From NCBI RefSeq assembly GCF_010747415.1, contig NZ_JAAGNZ010000001.1, positions 2,914,001-2,978,000 on the forward strand: a stretch of 64,000 bases of DNA, written 5' to 3'. The number at the start of each line of letters is the position of its first letter. The first letter of the stretch is position 1. Of this stretch, positions 35,785 through 44,487 are shown one piece after another. The position numbers and the translations under genes were made by a program. Source of the stretch: Spirosoma agri (GTDB taxonomy: Bacteria > Bacteroidota > Bacteroidia > Cytophagales > Spirosomataceae). The notes under the pieces were generated by a model, which saw only the letters and a list, made by a program, of their open reading frames with translations, was not told where the DNA came from and made no database searches.

Positions 35785-36255
35785 AAAAAATAAACAAGTT
35801 AGGCTTTACGGCTAATCCAAGTCGCCGTTTTTGTCCTTTTGGGCGGCAAGTTACTATAAAAAAGAAAATCCGGTGGCAGAAGCGTAGCAGAATAAACGGG
35901 CGTATCAGGCCATGCGTTGAGTAATTGTCAGGATTATTCCTGGAACATAACCTAGTCGAAAAGCAATCCTTAATCTATTGTAATTTGTATGCTAAATGAG
36001 TATAATATTAATAATAAATAATTTGGAAGTGTAATATGTAAAATTAGGATTTATTGTAATGTGTTATTATGCCTAAATAACAAATAGATTACCTAAAAAG
36101 AAATAAATTTTCAAGGAATAATTACTAAACATAGCGGAGGATTTCTAAGTATTTTTAACAGGTAGTTAATCGCCGTTTAATTACGAATTAACGAGTGCCC
36201 TGCTACTTGCGGCCCTTATCACACGCTCTTTTCCCGGTGTAAGTTCTTGTTCATT
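35785..36255. other. AT-rich intergenic region upstream of the efflux operon
   Basis: The 471-bp spacer between divergent genes has no gene. The part at about 35930-36180 is far more AT-rich than its surroundings and includes runs such as AATATTAATAATAAATAATTT. It is the likely control region of the RND operon; I could not assign a specific operator. Confidence 0.6.
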
Positions 36256-37578
36256 ATGAAGTACCGTAAAATCACTGAAAAATTAATAGCCGTATTGCTG
36301 GTGAGTTGGTCGATGGTTGCGCCAAAAGGGTTGGCCCAGTCAGCCGGTGCTGCGCCTGATACATTACGCCAGACGTTACCCCAGCTTGAGCAGCAGTTTC
36401 TGGAGCGAAATTTCCAGTTGCTGGCCCAGCGTTACCAGATCAGCGCGGCCGAAGCGAATGTGATTCAGGCCGGGTTGCGCTACAATCCCAACGTACAATT
36501 TCAAACCAACTTCTTCAATCCGCAAACGGGTAAATTCTTTCAGTACGGTCAGAACTCGGCAGCTGACGTGGCCAATAGCCAGTTCAACAAAGGAGGGATG
36601 ACCATTCAGGTACAGCAACTGCTGATGCTGGCCGGCAAACGCAGCAAGTTGGTTGCGGTGGCCGAAAGTAATCGGGCGCTGGCGAACCTGGCTTTCCGTG
36701 ATGTGCTGCGCACGTTGCGCTTTCAACTCCATGCCACATACGCCAATCTATTCTACGACCTTCAGGCGTTAGAACTACTCCAGCAGGAGCAAAGTCGGCA
36801 GCAGCAGCTGATTGAATCGTACCGGATCGCTCAGCGCACCGGTGGTGTCGCGCCCTACGAGGTGACCCGACTGGAAGCCGCCCTGCGGGATCTGAAAGCA
36901 TCCATCGCCGACTACCGGACGCAGATCGCCGATGAACAGGCAACCCTGCGCGTACTGCTTCGGCAGGTCGGTAACCAGTTTATTTTGCCCACCGAGGTGC
37001 CCGTGGTAACGCCCCCCTTGCCACCGATCAGCGTCGCCATCGATTCGGCCCTGCACAATCGCCCCGACGCGGGTATTGCGCAGGAGCAAACGACCTATGC
37101 CCAGCGGAGCCTGAGTCTGGAAAAAGCCCGTCGGACCCCCGATCTGCTGGTGGGTTTCACGTTCGACAAATACGGGAACGCCTTTAATAATTTTACGGGT
37201 CTGTATACCGCGATGGACCTGCCCATTCGAAACCGCAACCAGGGCGCGATCAAAGCGGCTGAACTGAGCGTCAAAAGTGCACAGGCCGGGCTCGATAATC
37301 AGCAAACGATCGTACAGAGCGATGTCCTGAACGCCTACGATAAGCTGAGTACGTACTATGACCAGTTCAACACGCTGCCCGCCGACTATATCAACCGGTT
37401 GCAGAATATTTCGGTCGAAGCAACGCGCAGCTACAACGCCCGCACCATTGGTCTGCTGGACTACCTGGACAAAATCCGGACCTACCAGCAAGCCCAGCTT
37501 AACCTGATCAATCTGCGCAACAACCTGTTTCAGTCGCAGCAACTGCTCAACTTCACCACGGCCACCCGATTCTTTTAG
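36256..37578 (+). CDS. Outer-membrane channel of RND efflux pump (TolC/CusC/CzcC family)
   Basis: A 440-residue TolC-family protein: a signal peptide (LIAVLLVSWSMVAPKGLAQS) and two repeats of long alpha-helical hairpins, each opening with sequences such as QLEQQFLERNFQLLAQRYQI. It forms a trimeric exit duct across the outer membrane for the RND pump encoded downstream. The start was set at the ATG at 36256; an in-frame TTG 3 codons upstream is less likely. It is the first gene of an operon with the adaptor (19 bp later) and the pump (3 bp further). Confidence 0.9.
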   Translation: MKYRKITEKLIAVLLVSWSMVAPKGLAQSAGAAPDTLRQTLPQLEQQFLERNFQLLAQRYQISAAEANVIQAGLRYNPNVQFQTNFFNPQTGKFFQYGQNSAADVANSQFNKGGMTIQVQQLLMLAGKRSKLVAVAESNRALANLAFRDVLRTLRFQLHATYANLFYDLQALELLQQEQSRQQQLIESYRIAQRTGGVAPYEVTRLEAALRDLKASIADYRTQIADEQATLRVLLRQVGNQFILPTEVPVVTPPLPPISVAIDSALHNRPDAGIAQEQTTYAQRSLSLEKARRTPDLLVGFTFDKYGNAFNNFTGLYTAMDLPIRNRNQGAIKAAELSVKSAQAGLDNQQTIVQSDVLNAYDKLSTYYDQFNTLPADYINRLQNISVEATRSYNARTIGLLDYLDKIRTYQQAQLNLINLRNNLFQSQQLLNFTTATRFF

Positions 37579-37597
37579 ATTCTAATCTCGTCAATTT

Positions 37598-38698
37598 ATG
37601 AAATCATTGCTTTGTATAGCAGCCGCTGGCCTGTTCGTGGCGGCTTGTGGGCACAAAAATACCGAGGAAAAAGTACCAACGTCTGCCGCCGACTCATCCA
37701 GTAGTTACCTGACTGACTCGGTCCGGCGTATGAACCCGGAAGATGAACTAACCCTGAACGGGACGGTGACCTTCGATCAGGATAACGTGGTGCGCGTGTT
37801 TCCGCTGGTGAGCGGAAACGTCGAAAAAACAACGGCATCGCTGGGGGCTTACGTCCAGAAGGGGCAGGACCTGGCGGTAATTCGCTCGGGGGACATTTCG
37901 AACTATACTAATGACTACCAGGCGGACAAGTCCGATCTGGACGTTGCCAAACAGACCTTCAAAAACGTCGAAGCGCAGTTTAAAGCAGGCTTTGCTTCCC
38001 AAACGGATTACCTGACCGCCCAAAGCAACCTGAAAAAGGCACAGGACGAACTGGGGAAATCCACGAATATCCTTCGCGTATACGGCGGTAGTACAGCCGG
38101 AACGGGGCAGCCCTATTTCACCGTGAAAGCACCCATCACGGGCTTTATCGTGGAGAAGAACGTGAATACCGGTCAGGATTTGCGGGCCGATAATCAGGAC
38201 CCCCTGTATACGATTTCCAGCCTGCAAAAAATCTGGGTGCTGGCCAATGTATACGAGCAGGACATTCCGGAAATCAAGCAGAATCAGGCTGTCGATATTC
38301 AGGTGCTGGCCTATCCCGACAAAACGTTCAAGGGGGTAATCAGCAATGTCAGTAGCGTACTCGATGAGCAGGCGCGGGTGCTGAAAGTGCGGATTGTACT
38401 CGATAACAAAGAGGGTTTGCTCAAGCCCGACATGTTCGCGACGATCCACGTTCACTTGCCAAACGCGGGCACATCGGGTACGGGTCCGGCGCTGGCCGTG
38501 GCGCAGAAAGCCGTCGTGTTCGACCGGGACCACTACTACGTTATTGTGCAGACCGCCCCCAACAAATACGACGCCAGAGAGGTGAAGGTGGTGAAGAACA
38601 CGACCCGTTATGCCTTCGTGGAGGGCGGAAATCTCAAACCCGGTGATGTCGTCGTGACGGAAGGTAGCTTGCTGTTATACAACGATTTGACTGATTAA
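37598..38698 (+). CDS. RND efflux periplasmic adaptor subunit (CusB/CzcB type), lipoprotein
   Basis: A 366-residue membrane-fusion protein. The lipobox VAAC (Cys17) anchors it to the inner membrane. It has a barrel-sandwich hybrid (VFPLVSGNVEKTTASLGAYV, VKAPITGFIVEKNVNTGQDL), an alpha-helical hairpin between, and a beta-barrel with VLANVYEQDIPEIKQNQAVD. It links the RND pump to the outer-membrane channel. No methionine-rich N-terminal metal-binding segment as in CusB is apparent. The stop is 3 bp before the pump start. Confidence 0.9.
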   Translation: MKSLLCIAAAGLFVAACGHKNTEEKVPTSAADSSSSYLTDSVRRMNPEDELTLNGTVTFDQDNVVRVFPLVSGNVEKTTASLGAYVQKGQDLAVIRSGDISNYTNDYQADKSDLDVAKQTFKNVEAQFKAGFASQTDYLTAQSNLKKAQDELGKSTNILRVYGGSTAGTGQPYFTVKAPITGFIVEKNVNTGQDLRADNQDPLYTISSLQKIWVLANVYEQDIPEIKQNQAVDIQVLAYPDKTFKGVISNVSSVLDEQARVLKVRIVLDNKEGLLKPDMFATIHVHLPNAGTSGTGPALAVAQKAVVFDRDHYYVIVQTAPNKYDAREVKVVKNTTRYAFVEGGNLKPGDVVVTEGSLLLYNDLTD

Positions 38699-38701
38699 TT
38701 C

Positions 38702-41700
38702 ATGAATAAATTCATTCGCGGCCTGATCAGCTTTGCCCTGACCAATCGGCTCACTATATTCTTTACGATTGGCCTCATTGTTGTGGCCGGCGTGGTTAGC
38801 TTCCTGAATACACCCGTAGAGACGTTCCCTGACGTTACCAACACCAACGTCATTGTTATCACGCAATGGCCGGGGCGGTCGGCGGAAGAGGTCGAACGGT
38901 TTGTCACGCTACCGCTCGAAACTGAACTGAATTCCGTGCCTCGCAAAAGCACATTACGGTCGGTGTCGCTCTTTGGCCTGTCAGTGGTGACGATGATTTT
39001 TGAGGACGGGGTCGATAACTTCACCGCTCAGACCAACGTAGCTAACCGCATTGCCGGTGTCGATCTGCCCGATGGGGTATCGGCGGAGATCGAACCGCCC
39101 TACGGACCAACCGGCGAAATCTACCGCTTTACGCTTGAAAGCAAGACGAAGGACATCACCGAGCTGAAGACCCTTCAGGATTGGGTCATCGAACGGCAGA
39201 TCAAAAGTGTACCTGGTATTGCCGATGTGGTGAGTTTCGGCGGCAAGGTAAAAACCATCGAGGTGAGCCTGAACCCGACGCTGTTGGCCAATTACGGGTT
39301 CACCGCGCTGGATGTCGATCAGGCGATTCAGCAGAGCAACATCAACGTTGGCGGGGATGTTATCAAACAGGGCAACCAGGCGCTGGTGGTGCGGGGTATC
39401 GGGCTACTGACCAAACCCGAGGATGTGGCCGGAATCATCATCGATAACGTCAACGGGGCTCCCGTTCGGGTGCGCGACGTAGCGACGGTGCGTGAGTCGT
39501 TTCAACCGCGACTGGGTATTGTGGGCCGCGACAAGCAGGACGACGTGGTGGAGTGTATCGTGGTAATGCGGAAGGGCGAGAATCCCAACGACGTTATTCC
39601 GGCCCTGAAAGCGAAGATCGACGAGCTGAACAACCAGATTCTGCCCAAAGACGTGCGCATCAAAACGTTCTACGACCGCACGACGCTCAACAACTACACC
39701 CTGCATACCGTGGGTGAAAACGTGGGTATGGGTATTTTCCTGGTCACGGTGATCCTGTTGGTTTTCCTGGCCGACTGGCGCACGACCGTAACCGTTGCCA
39801 TCGTAATTCCGCTGGCGTTATTGTTCGCCTTTATCTGTCTGCGTCTGCGCGGTATGACGGCTAACCTGTTGAGTATCGGGGCATTGGATTTTGGCATTAT
39901 TATCGACGGAGCCGTCGTCATGGTCGAGGGGATCTTCGTGATGCTGGCCGTACGAGCCGAGAAATTGGGCATGACCAAGTTTAACGGGCGGGCCAAACTA
40001 AGCTGGCTGACCAATACCGCAACGGAACTGGGTAAATCCATTTTCACCTCCAAGCTCATCATTATTACCGCGTTGCTGCCTATTTTTAGCTTCCAGAAAG
40101 TAGAAGGGAAGCTGTTCAGTCCGCTGGCCTGGACCATTGGCTTTGCGCTGCTGGGTTCGCTGATCGTCAGCCTGACGCTGATTCCGTTGCTGTGCAGCAT
40201 TCTGTTGAAAAAGAACGTGCGGGAGCGGCATAACCCGATTGTCGAAGGGCTCGAAAAAGGCTACGTTCCGGCGCTGGCCTGGGCGATCCGGAAACCGCGC
40301 ACCATCATCGGCATTGCGCTCGGCGGACTGGCGTTCGCGCTCTATCTGTTCATGTTTCACATCGGTTCCGAGTTTTTGCCGCAGCTCAACGAAGGGTCCA
40401 TTTATGTTCGGGCCAGTTTGCCGTATTCGGTCTCGCTCGATGAAAGCTACGCCTACACCCGCAAATTCAGAGCGGTTTTCGATGAGTTTCCGGAGGTGCG
40501 GGGTGTCATTTCGCAAACGGGCCGACCCAACGACGGCACGGACCCCACCGGATTCTTCAACAACGAATTTTTCGTCGATCTGTACCCGAAAGAAGAGTGG
40601 AAGCGGAACGTGACCAAGGACGAACTGGTGGCGGAGATGCAGCAGAAACTCGCCCGGTTCAAAGGCGTTTCCTTTAACTTTTCGCAGCCCATTTCGGACA
40701 ACGTCGAAGAAGCCGTGTCGGGGGTGAAAGGCTCGATGGCGATCAAGATAGTTGGGCAGGACCTAAACGTACTCGACCGGGAAGCCACGCAGGTATTCAA
40801 CGTGATGAAAACGATTCCGGGCGTCAGTGACCTGGGCGTCTTCCGGAACCTGGGCCAGCCGGAATTTCGGATTCAGCTCGATCAGCAGAAAATGGCGTTG
40901 TATAACGTGCCCACCGATGTGGCGCAGTCGGTCATTGAAACGGCTATCGGTGGCAAGACCGTAACGCAATACTACGAAGGCGAGCGCCGGTTCGATATTA
41001 AGGTTCGGTACGACGAACGGTTCCGGTATTCGCCCCAACTGATTGAGAACCTGTTAGTGCCGACGCGTTCCGGCAGCAAAATTCCGCTCAAAGAGCTGGC
41101 TGACATCGGTACGCGCTCTGGACCGGCGTTTATTTACCGGGAGAACAACGCCCGATTCATTGCCATCAAATTCTCCGTACGGGGCCGTGATCTGGGTAGT
41201 ACCATTGCCGAGGCTCAGCAGAAAGTAGGCCAGCGGGTGAAACTGCCCGACGGCTTTCAGATGCGCTGGGCGGGTGAGTTTGAGAACCAGACGCGGGCCG
41301 AACGGCAGCTGTCGATTGTGGTGCCGATCAGTATCACGATCATCTTCCTCATTCTGCTTTTCACGTTCGGCAGTGCGCTGGATGCTACGCTGATTATCCT
41401 GAACGTGCCCTTCGCACTGATTGGCGGTATTCTGGCGCTCTGGCTGACGGGTATCAACTTCAGTATCTCGGCGGGGGTTGGTTTTATCTGCCTGTTCGGT
41501 GTTTCGGTACAGGATGGGGTTATTCTGATCAACCGATTCAAAGAAAATCTGCATAATAAGATACCGCTTGTGCAGGCGGTGCGCGAAGGGGCGCAGACGC
41601 GGGTTCGCCCCGTTGTGATGACCGCCCTGATGGCGTCGCTGGGTCTGCTGCCGGCTGCGCTGAGTACGGGGATTGGTTCGGAAACGCAGAAACCGCTAGC

Positions 41701-41842
41701 GATCGTGATGATTGGTGGCCTGATGACCTGTACCGTGCTGTCGCTGCTGATTCTGCCCGTCACCTATGAGTTGATTCACAAAGGCCGTGCCTGGCGCAAA
41801 GAGAAAAAAGCCGCGCAGGCCGCCAGCGAATCGACATCGTAA
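38702..41842 (+). CDS. Heavy-metal efflux RND pump (CusA/CzcA family)
   Basis: A 1046-residue inner-membrane RND transporter with 12 helices and two large periplasmic loops. The diagnostic helix-4 motif DFGIIIDGAVVMVEG (about residues 396-410) has the acidic residues of the heavy-metal (HME) branch, close to CzcA-type pumps. This points to divalent cations such as zinc, cobalt or nickel, or to copper/silver, rather than drugs; the exact metal cannot be read. The N-terminus (LTIFFTIGLIVVAGVVSFLN) and VFLADWRTTVTVAIVIPLAL are standard. It is the third gene of the operon and is followed by a terminator. Confidence 0.93.
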   Translation: MNKFIRGLISFALTNRLTIFFTIGLIVVAGVVSFLNTPVETFPDVTNTNVIVITQWPGRSAEEVERFVTLPLETELNSVPRKSTLRSVSLFGLSVVTMIFEDGVDNFTAQTNVANRIAGVDLPDGVSAEIEPPYGPTGEIYRFTLESKTKDITELKTLQDWVIERQIKSVPGIADVVSFGGKVKTIEVSLNPTLLANYGFTALDVDQAIQQSNINVGGDVIKQGNQALVVRGIGLLTKPEDVAGIIIDNVNGAPVRVRDVATVRESFQPRLGIVGRDKQDDVVECIVVMRKGENPNDVIPALKAKIDELNNQILPKDVRIKTFYDRTTLNNYTLHTVGENVGMGIFLVTVILLVFLADWRTTVTVAIVIPLALLFAFICLRLRGMTANLLSIGALDFGIIIDGAVVMVEGIFVMLAVRAEKLGMTKFNGRAKLSWLTNTATELGKSIFTSKLIIITALLPIFSFQKVEGKLFSPLAWTIGFALLGSLIVSLTLIPLLCSILLKKNVRERHNPIVEGLEKGYVPALAWAIRKPRTIIGIALGGLAFALYLFMFHIGSEFLPQLNEGSIYVRASLPYSVSLDESYAYTRKFRAVFDEFPEVRGVISQTGRPNDGTDPTGFFNNEFFVDLYPKEEWKRNVTKDELVAEMQQKLARFKGVSFNFSQPISDNVEEAVSGVKGSMAIKIVGQDLNVLDREATQVFNVMKTIPGVSDLGVFRNLGQPEFRIQLDQQKMALYNVPTDVAQSVIETAIGGKTVTQYYEGERRFDIKVRYDERFRYSPQLIENLLVPTRSGSKIPLKELADIGTRSGPAFIYRENNARFIAIKFSVRGRDLGSTIAEAQQKVGQRVKLPDGFQMRWAGEFENQTRAERQLSIVVPISITIIFLILLFTFGSALDATLIILNVPFALIGGILALWLTGINFSISAGVGFICLFGVSVQDGVILINRFKENLHNKIPLVQAVREGAQTRVRPVVMTALMASLGLLPAALSTGIGSETQKPLAIVMIGGLMTCTVLSLLILPVTYELIHKGRAWRKEKKAAQAASESTS

Positions 41843-41913
41843 GCATACCGCGTTGAGCGGGTGGGCACTGGTAATTGTCGGTAGACGATTAATTTGCTGT
41901 GAATACATTCCCG

Positions 41914-41948
41914 GTGGGTGAAACAATTGTGTTTCGCCCACTATTTTT
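41914..41948 (+). terminator. Terminator of the efflux operon
   Basis: GTGGGTGAAAC and GTTTCGCCCAC form an 11-bp stem with one G-U pair and a six-base loop, followed by TATTTTT. Confidence 0.85.
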
Positions 41949-42038
41949 ATGTCTGTATCGTACTCATCCCAACTAAAGAGAAGCTGGTTTGGCTAAGCCA
42001 GACAATCCGTTCAGGCTACCGTACTTATGTAGAGTAAT

Positions 42039-42536
42039 ATGAAACAGCTACGCTTATTTCTTTTCCTGCTCGCGCTGACGGGTGCGTGTCGTTCACGGGT
42101 CGACAGTCCCCGCGAGATGAACTCGACCAGCCTGCTTCGGCAGAAAGCCATTGACGAAATTCGTGAAGCCGACCAGCGATTCAGCGTGATGTCCGAAAAA
42201 CAGGGAATGGCGAAAGCGTTTACGGCTTATGCCGCCGACGACGTGATCCGGATGAATGACGGGGCTGCGCCAACGGTTGGGTTCGATTCGTTGCGGGTAC
42301 AGATGAGTCGGTTGCCCGCCAAAGGACCCGTGCTGACCTGGCAGGTGCTGAAGGCCGATGCCGCTCATTCGGGGGAGTTGGGATACACGTTTGGCCAATG
42401 GACGCTGACCAGAAAAGATGGAAAAGGAGCTTTGAACGCACAGTATGGCGTTTACGTCACCGTCTGGAAACGCCAGCGAAACGGCCAGTGGCGGTTTGTG
42501 CTGGATGGCGGCAACACCACGCCCGAGCCAAAATAA
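42039..42536 (+). CDS. Lipoprotein with DUF4440/SnoaL-like domain
   Basis: A 165-residue lipoprotein with lipobox LTGAC (Cys17). The mature domain has the NTF2-like pattern: EIREADQRFSVMSEKQGMA, FTAYAADDVIRMNDGAAP, GYTFGQWTLT and YVTVWKRQRNGQWRFVLDGG. Proteins of this group (DUF4440-like) have no settled function. The gene follows the efflux operon by about 200 bp beyond its terminator and precedes the MFS gene. Confidence 0.83.
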   Translation: MKQLRLFLFLLALTGACRSRVDSPREMNSTSLLRQKAIDEIREADQRFSVMSEKQGMAKAFTAYAADDVIRMNDGAAPTVGFDSLRVQMSRLPAKGPVLTWQVLKADAAHSGELGYTFGQWTLTRKDGKGALNAQYGVYVTVWKRQRNGQWRFVLDGGNTTPEPK

Positions 42537-42581
42537 AGGCGGTGTTTTAGGGTTCGGTACGCATGGTTCAGGAGAACCGGC

Positions 42582-42589
42582 TACCTTTG
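42582..42589 (+). promoter_or_regulatory. -7 promoter box of the MFS gene
   Basis: TACCTTTG fits TAnnTTTG and is 26 bp before the TTG start at 42615, which supports that start codon. Confidence 0.6.
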
Positions 42590-42614
42590 CTGTACCCAAC
42601 AACAAATAGCCGAC

Positions 42615-43892
42615 TTGTCCATTACCCGTTCCATTGTAGACCGTCAAACCTCGGGCGGCACTTCCCTGTACTCGCTCTCGTTCTGGTTACTGTGCGCCAG
42701 TAACTTTCTGTTTTCGGCCAGCTTTCAGATGATGATCCCTGAGCTACCCGATTACCTGACGAAACTGGGTGGGCGGGAATATGTGGGTCTTATCATTGCG
42801 CTGTTTACTTTCACGGCGGGCGTTTCGCGTCCATTCAGCGGAAAAATCACGGATACAGTCGGCCGTGTTCCCGTCATGGCCTTCGGGTCGATTGTCTGCT
42901 TTTTCTGTGGCTTTTTATATCCGTATCTCATCACGGTCTGGGGCTTCCTGGCCCTTCGGCTCATCCATGGTTTCTCGACGGGAACAAAGCCGACGGCTAC
43001 CTCGGCCTACGTTGCTGATGTGGTTCCGGCCAATCGCAGGGGCGAGGCTATGGGAACATTGGGCCTGTTTACAGCCATCGGTATGTCGCTGGGTCCCGCC
43101 ATTGGGAGCTGGTTAGCTGATGACTACTCCATGAATGTTATGTTCTGGACGTCATCCGCCTTTGCGTTACTATCCATTCTTATCCTGCTTCAACTGCCCG
43201 AAACGCTGGTTACTAAACAGCCCTTTCGGTTTAGGTTACTGCGCCTGAAAAAGGAGGAAATTTTTGATAAGCAGGCGTTGCCGCCGTTCATCGTTCTGCT
43301 GCTGCAATCGTTTTCATCGGGCGTGATATTGACGGTCATTTCGACGGTGAGTTCGTCGCTTGGTATTGCCAACAAAGGCTTGTTTTTTACGGTCTATACC
43401 ATTGCCTCGCTTGGCGTTCGGCTGCTGTTCAGCAAAACATCGGATCGGTACGGACGAGTCCCGATTCTGTTCATCTCCACGGTTGTGCTGGCCTTTTCGA
43501 TGGTCCTGTTGACGCTCACTGATCCACTGGACAGCCATGCGCTCATCTGGTTCTGGACGGCCGCTATTTTTTACGGCATGTCGTGGGGGATGAACTCTCC
43601 AACCATCCAGGCCTGGACCGCCGATCTGAGCGACGAAAAGACCCGTGGACGCGCTATGGCGACCATGTATATTGCCCTTGAAGCTGGTATTGGTCTGGGG
43701 GCGGTGGTGTCGGGGTGGTTGCTCAATCACCTGGTGGGGGAAGCGGGAATCGACGCGTCGTTTATCGTGTCGGGCGGACTAGCCTTGGTTGCCGTCCTGT
43801 ATCTGGGCTGGTTCTGGCGCCAACGGCAAAAGACCGGCCATCGCCCTATGAGCGAAGCTGACGAAATGGCGCTAGTCGATGGGGAACCATGA
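42615..43892 (+). CDS. MFS transporter
   Basis: A 425-residue major facilitator with 12 predicted helices. The A-motif-like loop between helices 2 and 3 is RPFSGKITDTVGRVPVMAFG, and the matching loop in the second half is LLFSKTSDRYGRVPILF. These are drug or metabolite exporters as a class; the substrate is not readable. The TTG at 42615 was taken because it follows a promoter box by 26 bp and no earlier ATG is in frame. Its stop overlaps the next gene's ATG in the sequence ATGA, so the two are coupled. Confidence 0.85.
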   Translation: MSITRSIVDRQTSGGTSLYSLSFWLLCASNFLFSASFQMMIPELPDYLTKLGGREYVGLIIALFTFTAGVSRPFSGKITDTVGRVPVMAFGSIVCFFCGFLYPYLITVWGFLALRLIHGFSTGTKPTATSAYVADVVPANRRGEAMGTLGLFTAIGMSLGPAIGSWLADDYSMNVMFWTSSAFALLSILILLQLPETLVTKQPFRFRLLRLKKEEIFDKQALPPFIVLLLQSFSSGVILTVISTVSSSLGIANKGLFFTVYTIASLGVRLLFSKTSDRYGRVPILFISTVVLAFSMVLLTLTDPLDSHALIWFWTAAIFYGMSWGMNSPTIQAWTADLSDEKTRGRAMATMYIALEAGIGLGAVVSGWLLNHLVGEAGIDASFIVSGGLALVAVLYLGWFWRQRQKTGHRPMSEADEMALVDGEP

Positions 43893-44290
43893 TCGACGCA
43901 ATTGAACCCAAAATCCGGCCTTTGGTGGATGCCCTGAACGCTTCGGGTCTCGTTCGCACGTTCTCCAGTTGTGAGGGACATTTCAATCCCGATGAACAGA
44001 CAATCGTGGACCGAAATCGGGCTGACGTGCGGTTCGTACCCGCCGATGGTGTTTCACCCAGCGAGGTGGAGGCATTTTTGGCGACTATTCTAGCGCGTTT
44101 CAAGCGTCAGCATGGCCTGATTCCCGTTCATGTGCTGGGTTACCAACTGTACACGCCCATTGATGAGGAAACCGTTGAACAGACATTCGTTCTGGAACTT
44201 CGCCCATTCAATCGCTTTGATCCACCCGACCGCAAACGGGCTGATACGGACCACGCCATTGGGCAACTGGTGCGCATTGTCGTCGCGTAA
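43889..44290 (+). CDS. Unknown protein with SSCEGH motif, coupled to the MFS gene
   Basis: A 133-residue protein that I cannot name firmly. The ATG at 43889 overlaps the stop of the MFS gene (ATGA). The N-terminal part, LVDALNASGLVRTFSSCEGH, resembles the TSSCSGR region of TYW3-type tRNA methyltransferase-like proteins, and the rest has a mixed alpha/beta character with LIPVHVLGYQLYTP and FVLELRPFNRFDPPDRKRAD. The coupling suggests a shared transcript, not necessarily a shared role. Its ATG start and length look genuine. Confidence 0.7.
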   Translation: MIDAIEPKIRPLVDALNASGLVRTFSSCEGHFNPDEQTIVDRNRADVRFVPADGVSPSEVEAFLATILARFKRQHGLIPVHVLGYQLYTPIDEETVEQTFVLELRPFNRFDPPDRKRADTDHAIGQLVRIVVA

Positions 44291-44302
44291 CTGACCCGTT
44301 TA

Positions 44303-44467
44303 CCCTCACCGCCCGGCCCTCCCCGCAACGGCAGGCCGCCCAAAACAGGAGAGGGGCTACATGATGCAAAAAAGTCGTTTTGTCGTGAGGGGACAGGGTA
44401 TCGAAAAAAAAGCCCCCTCTCCCGTTTCGGGCGGTCCGCCGTTGTGGGAGAGGGGTTGAGGTTGGGG
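44303..44467. repeat. Long imperfect inverted repeat (REP-like) before hslU end
   Basis: A 55-base arm starting CCCTCACCGCCCGGCCCTCC at 44303 pairs imperfectly with the arm 44411-44467 (AGCCCCCTCTCCCGTTTCGG onward). The arms carry CCCTCTCC and GGAGAGGG words typical of repeats scattered in many bacterial genomes. The centre is a 53-base loop. Confidence 0.75.
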
Positions 44468-44487
44468 AGGTCGGCAGGCAGCACCCA

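Noticed and set aside
36775-37542. 255-codon open frame opposite the TolC-type gene
   Set aside because: Antisense shadow of the channel gene, without motifs.
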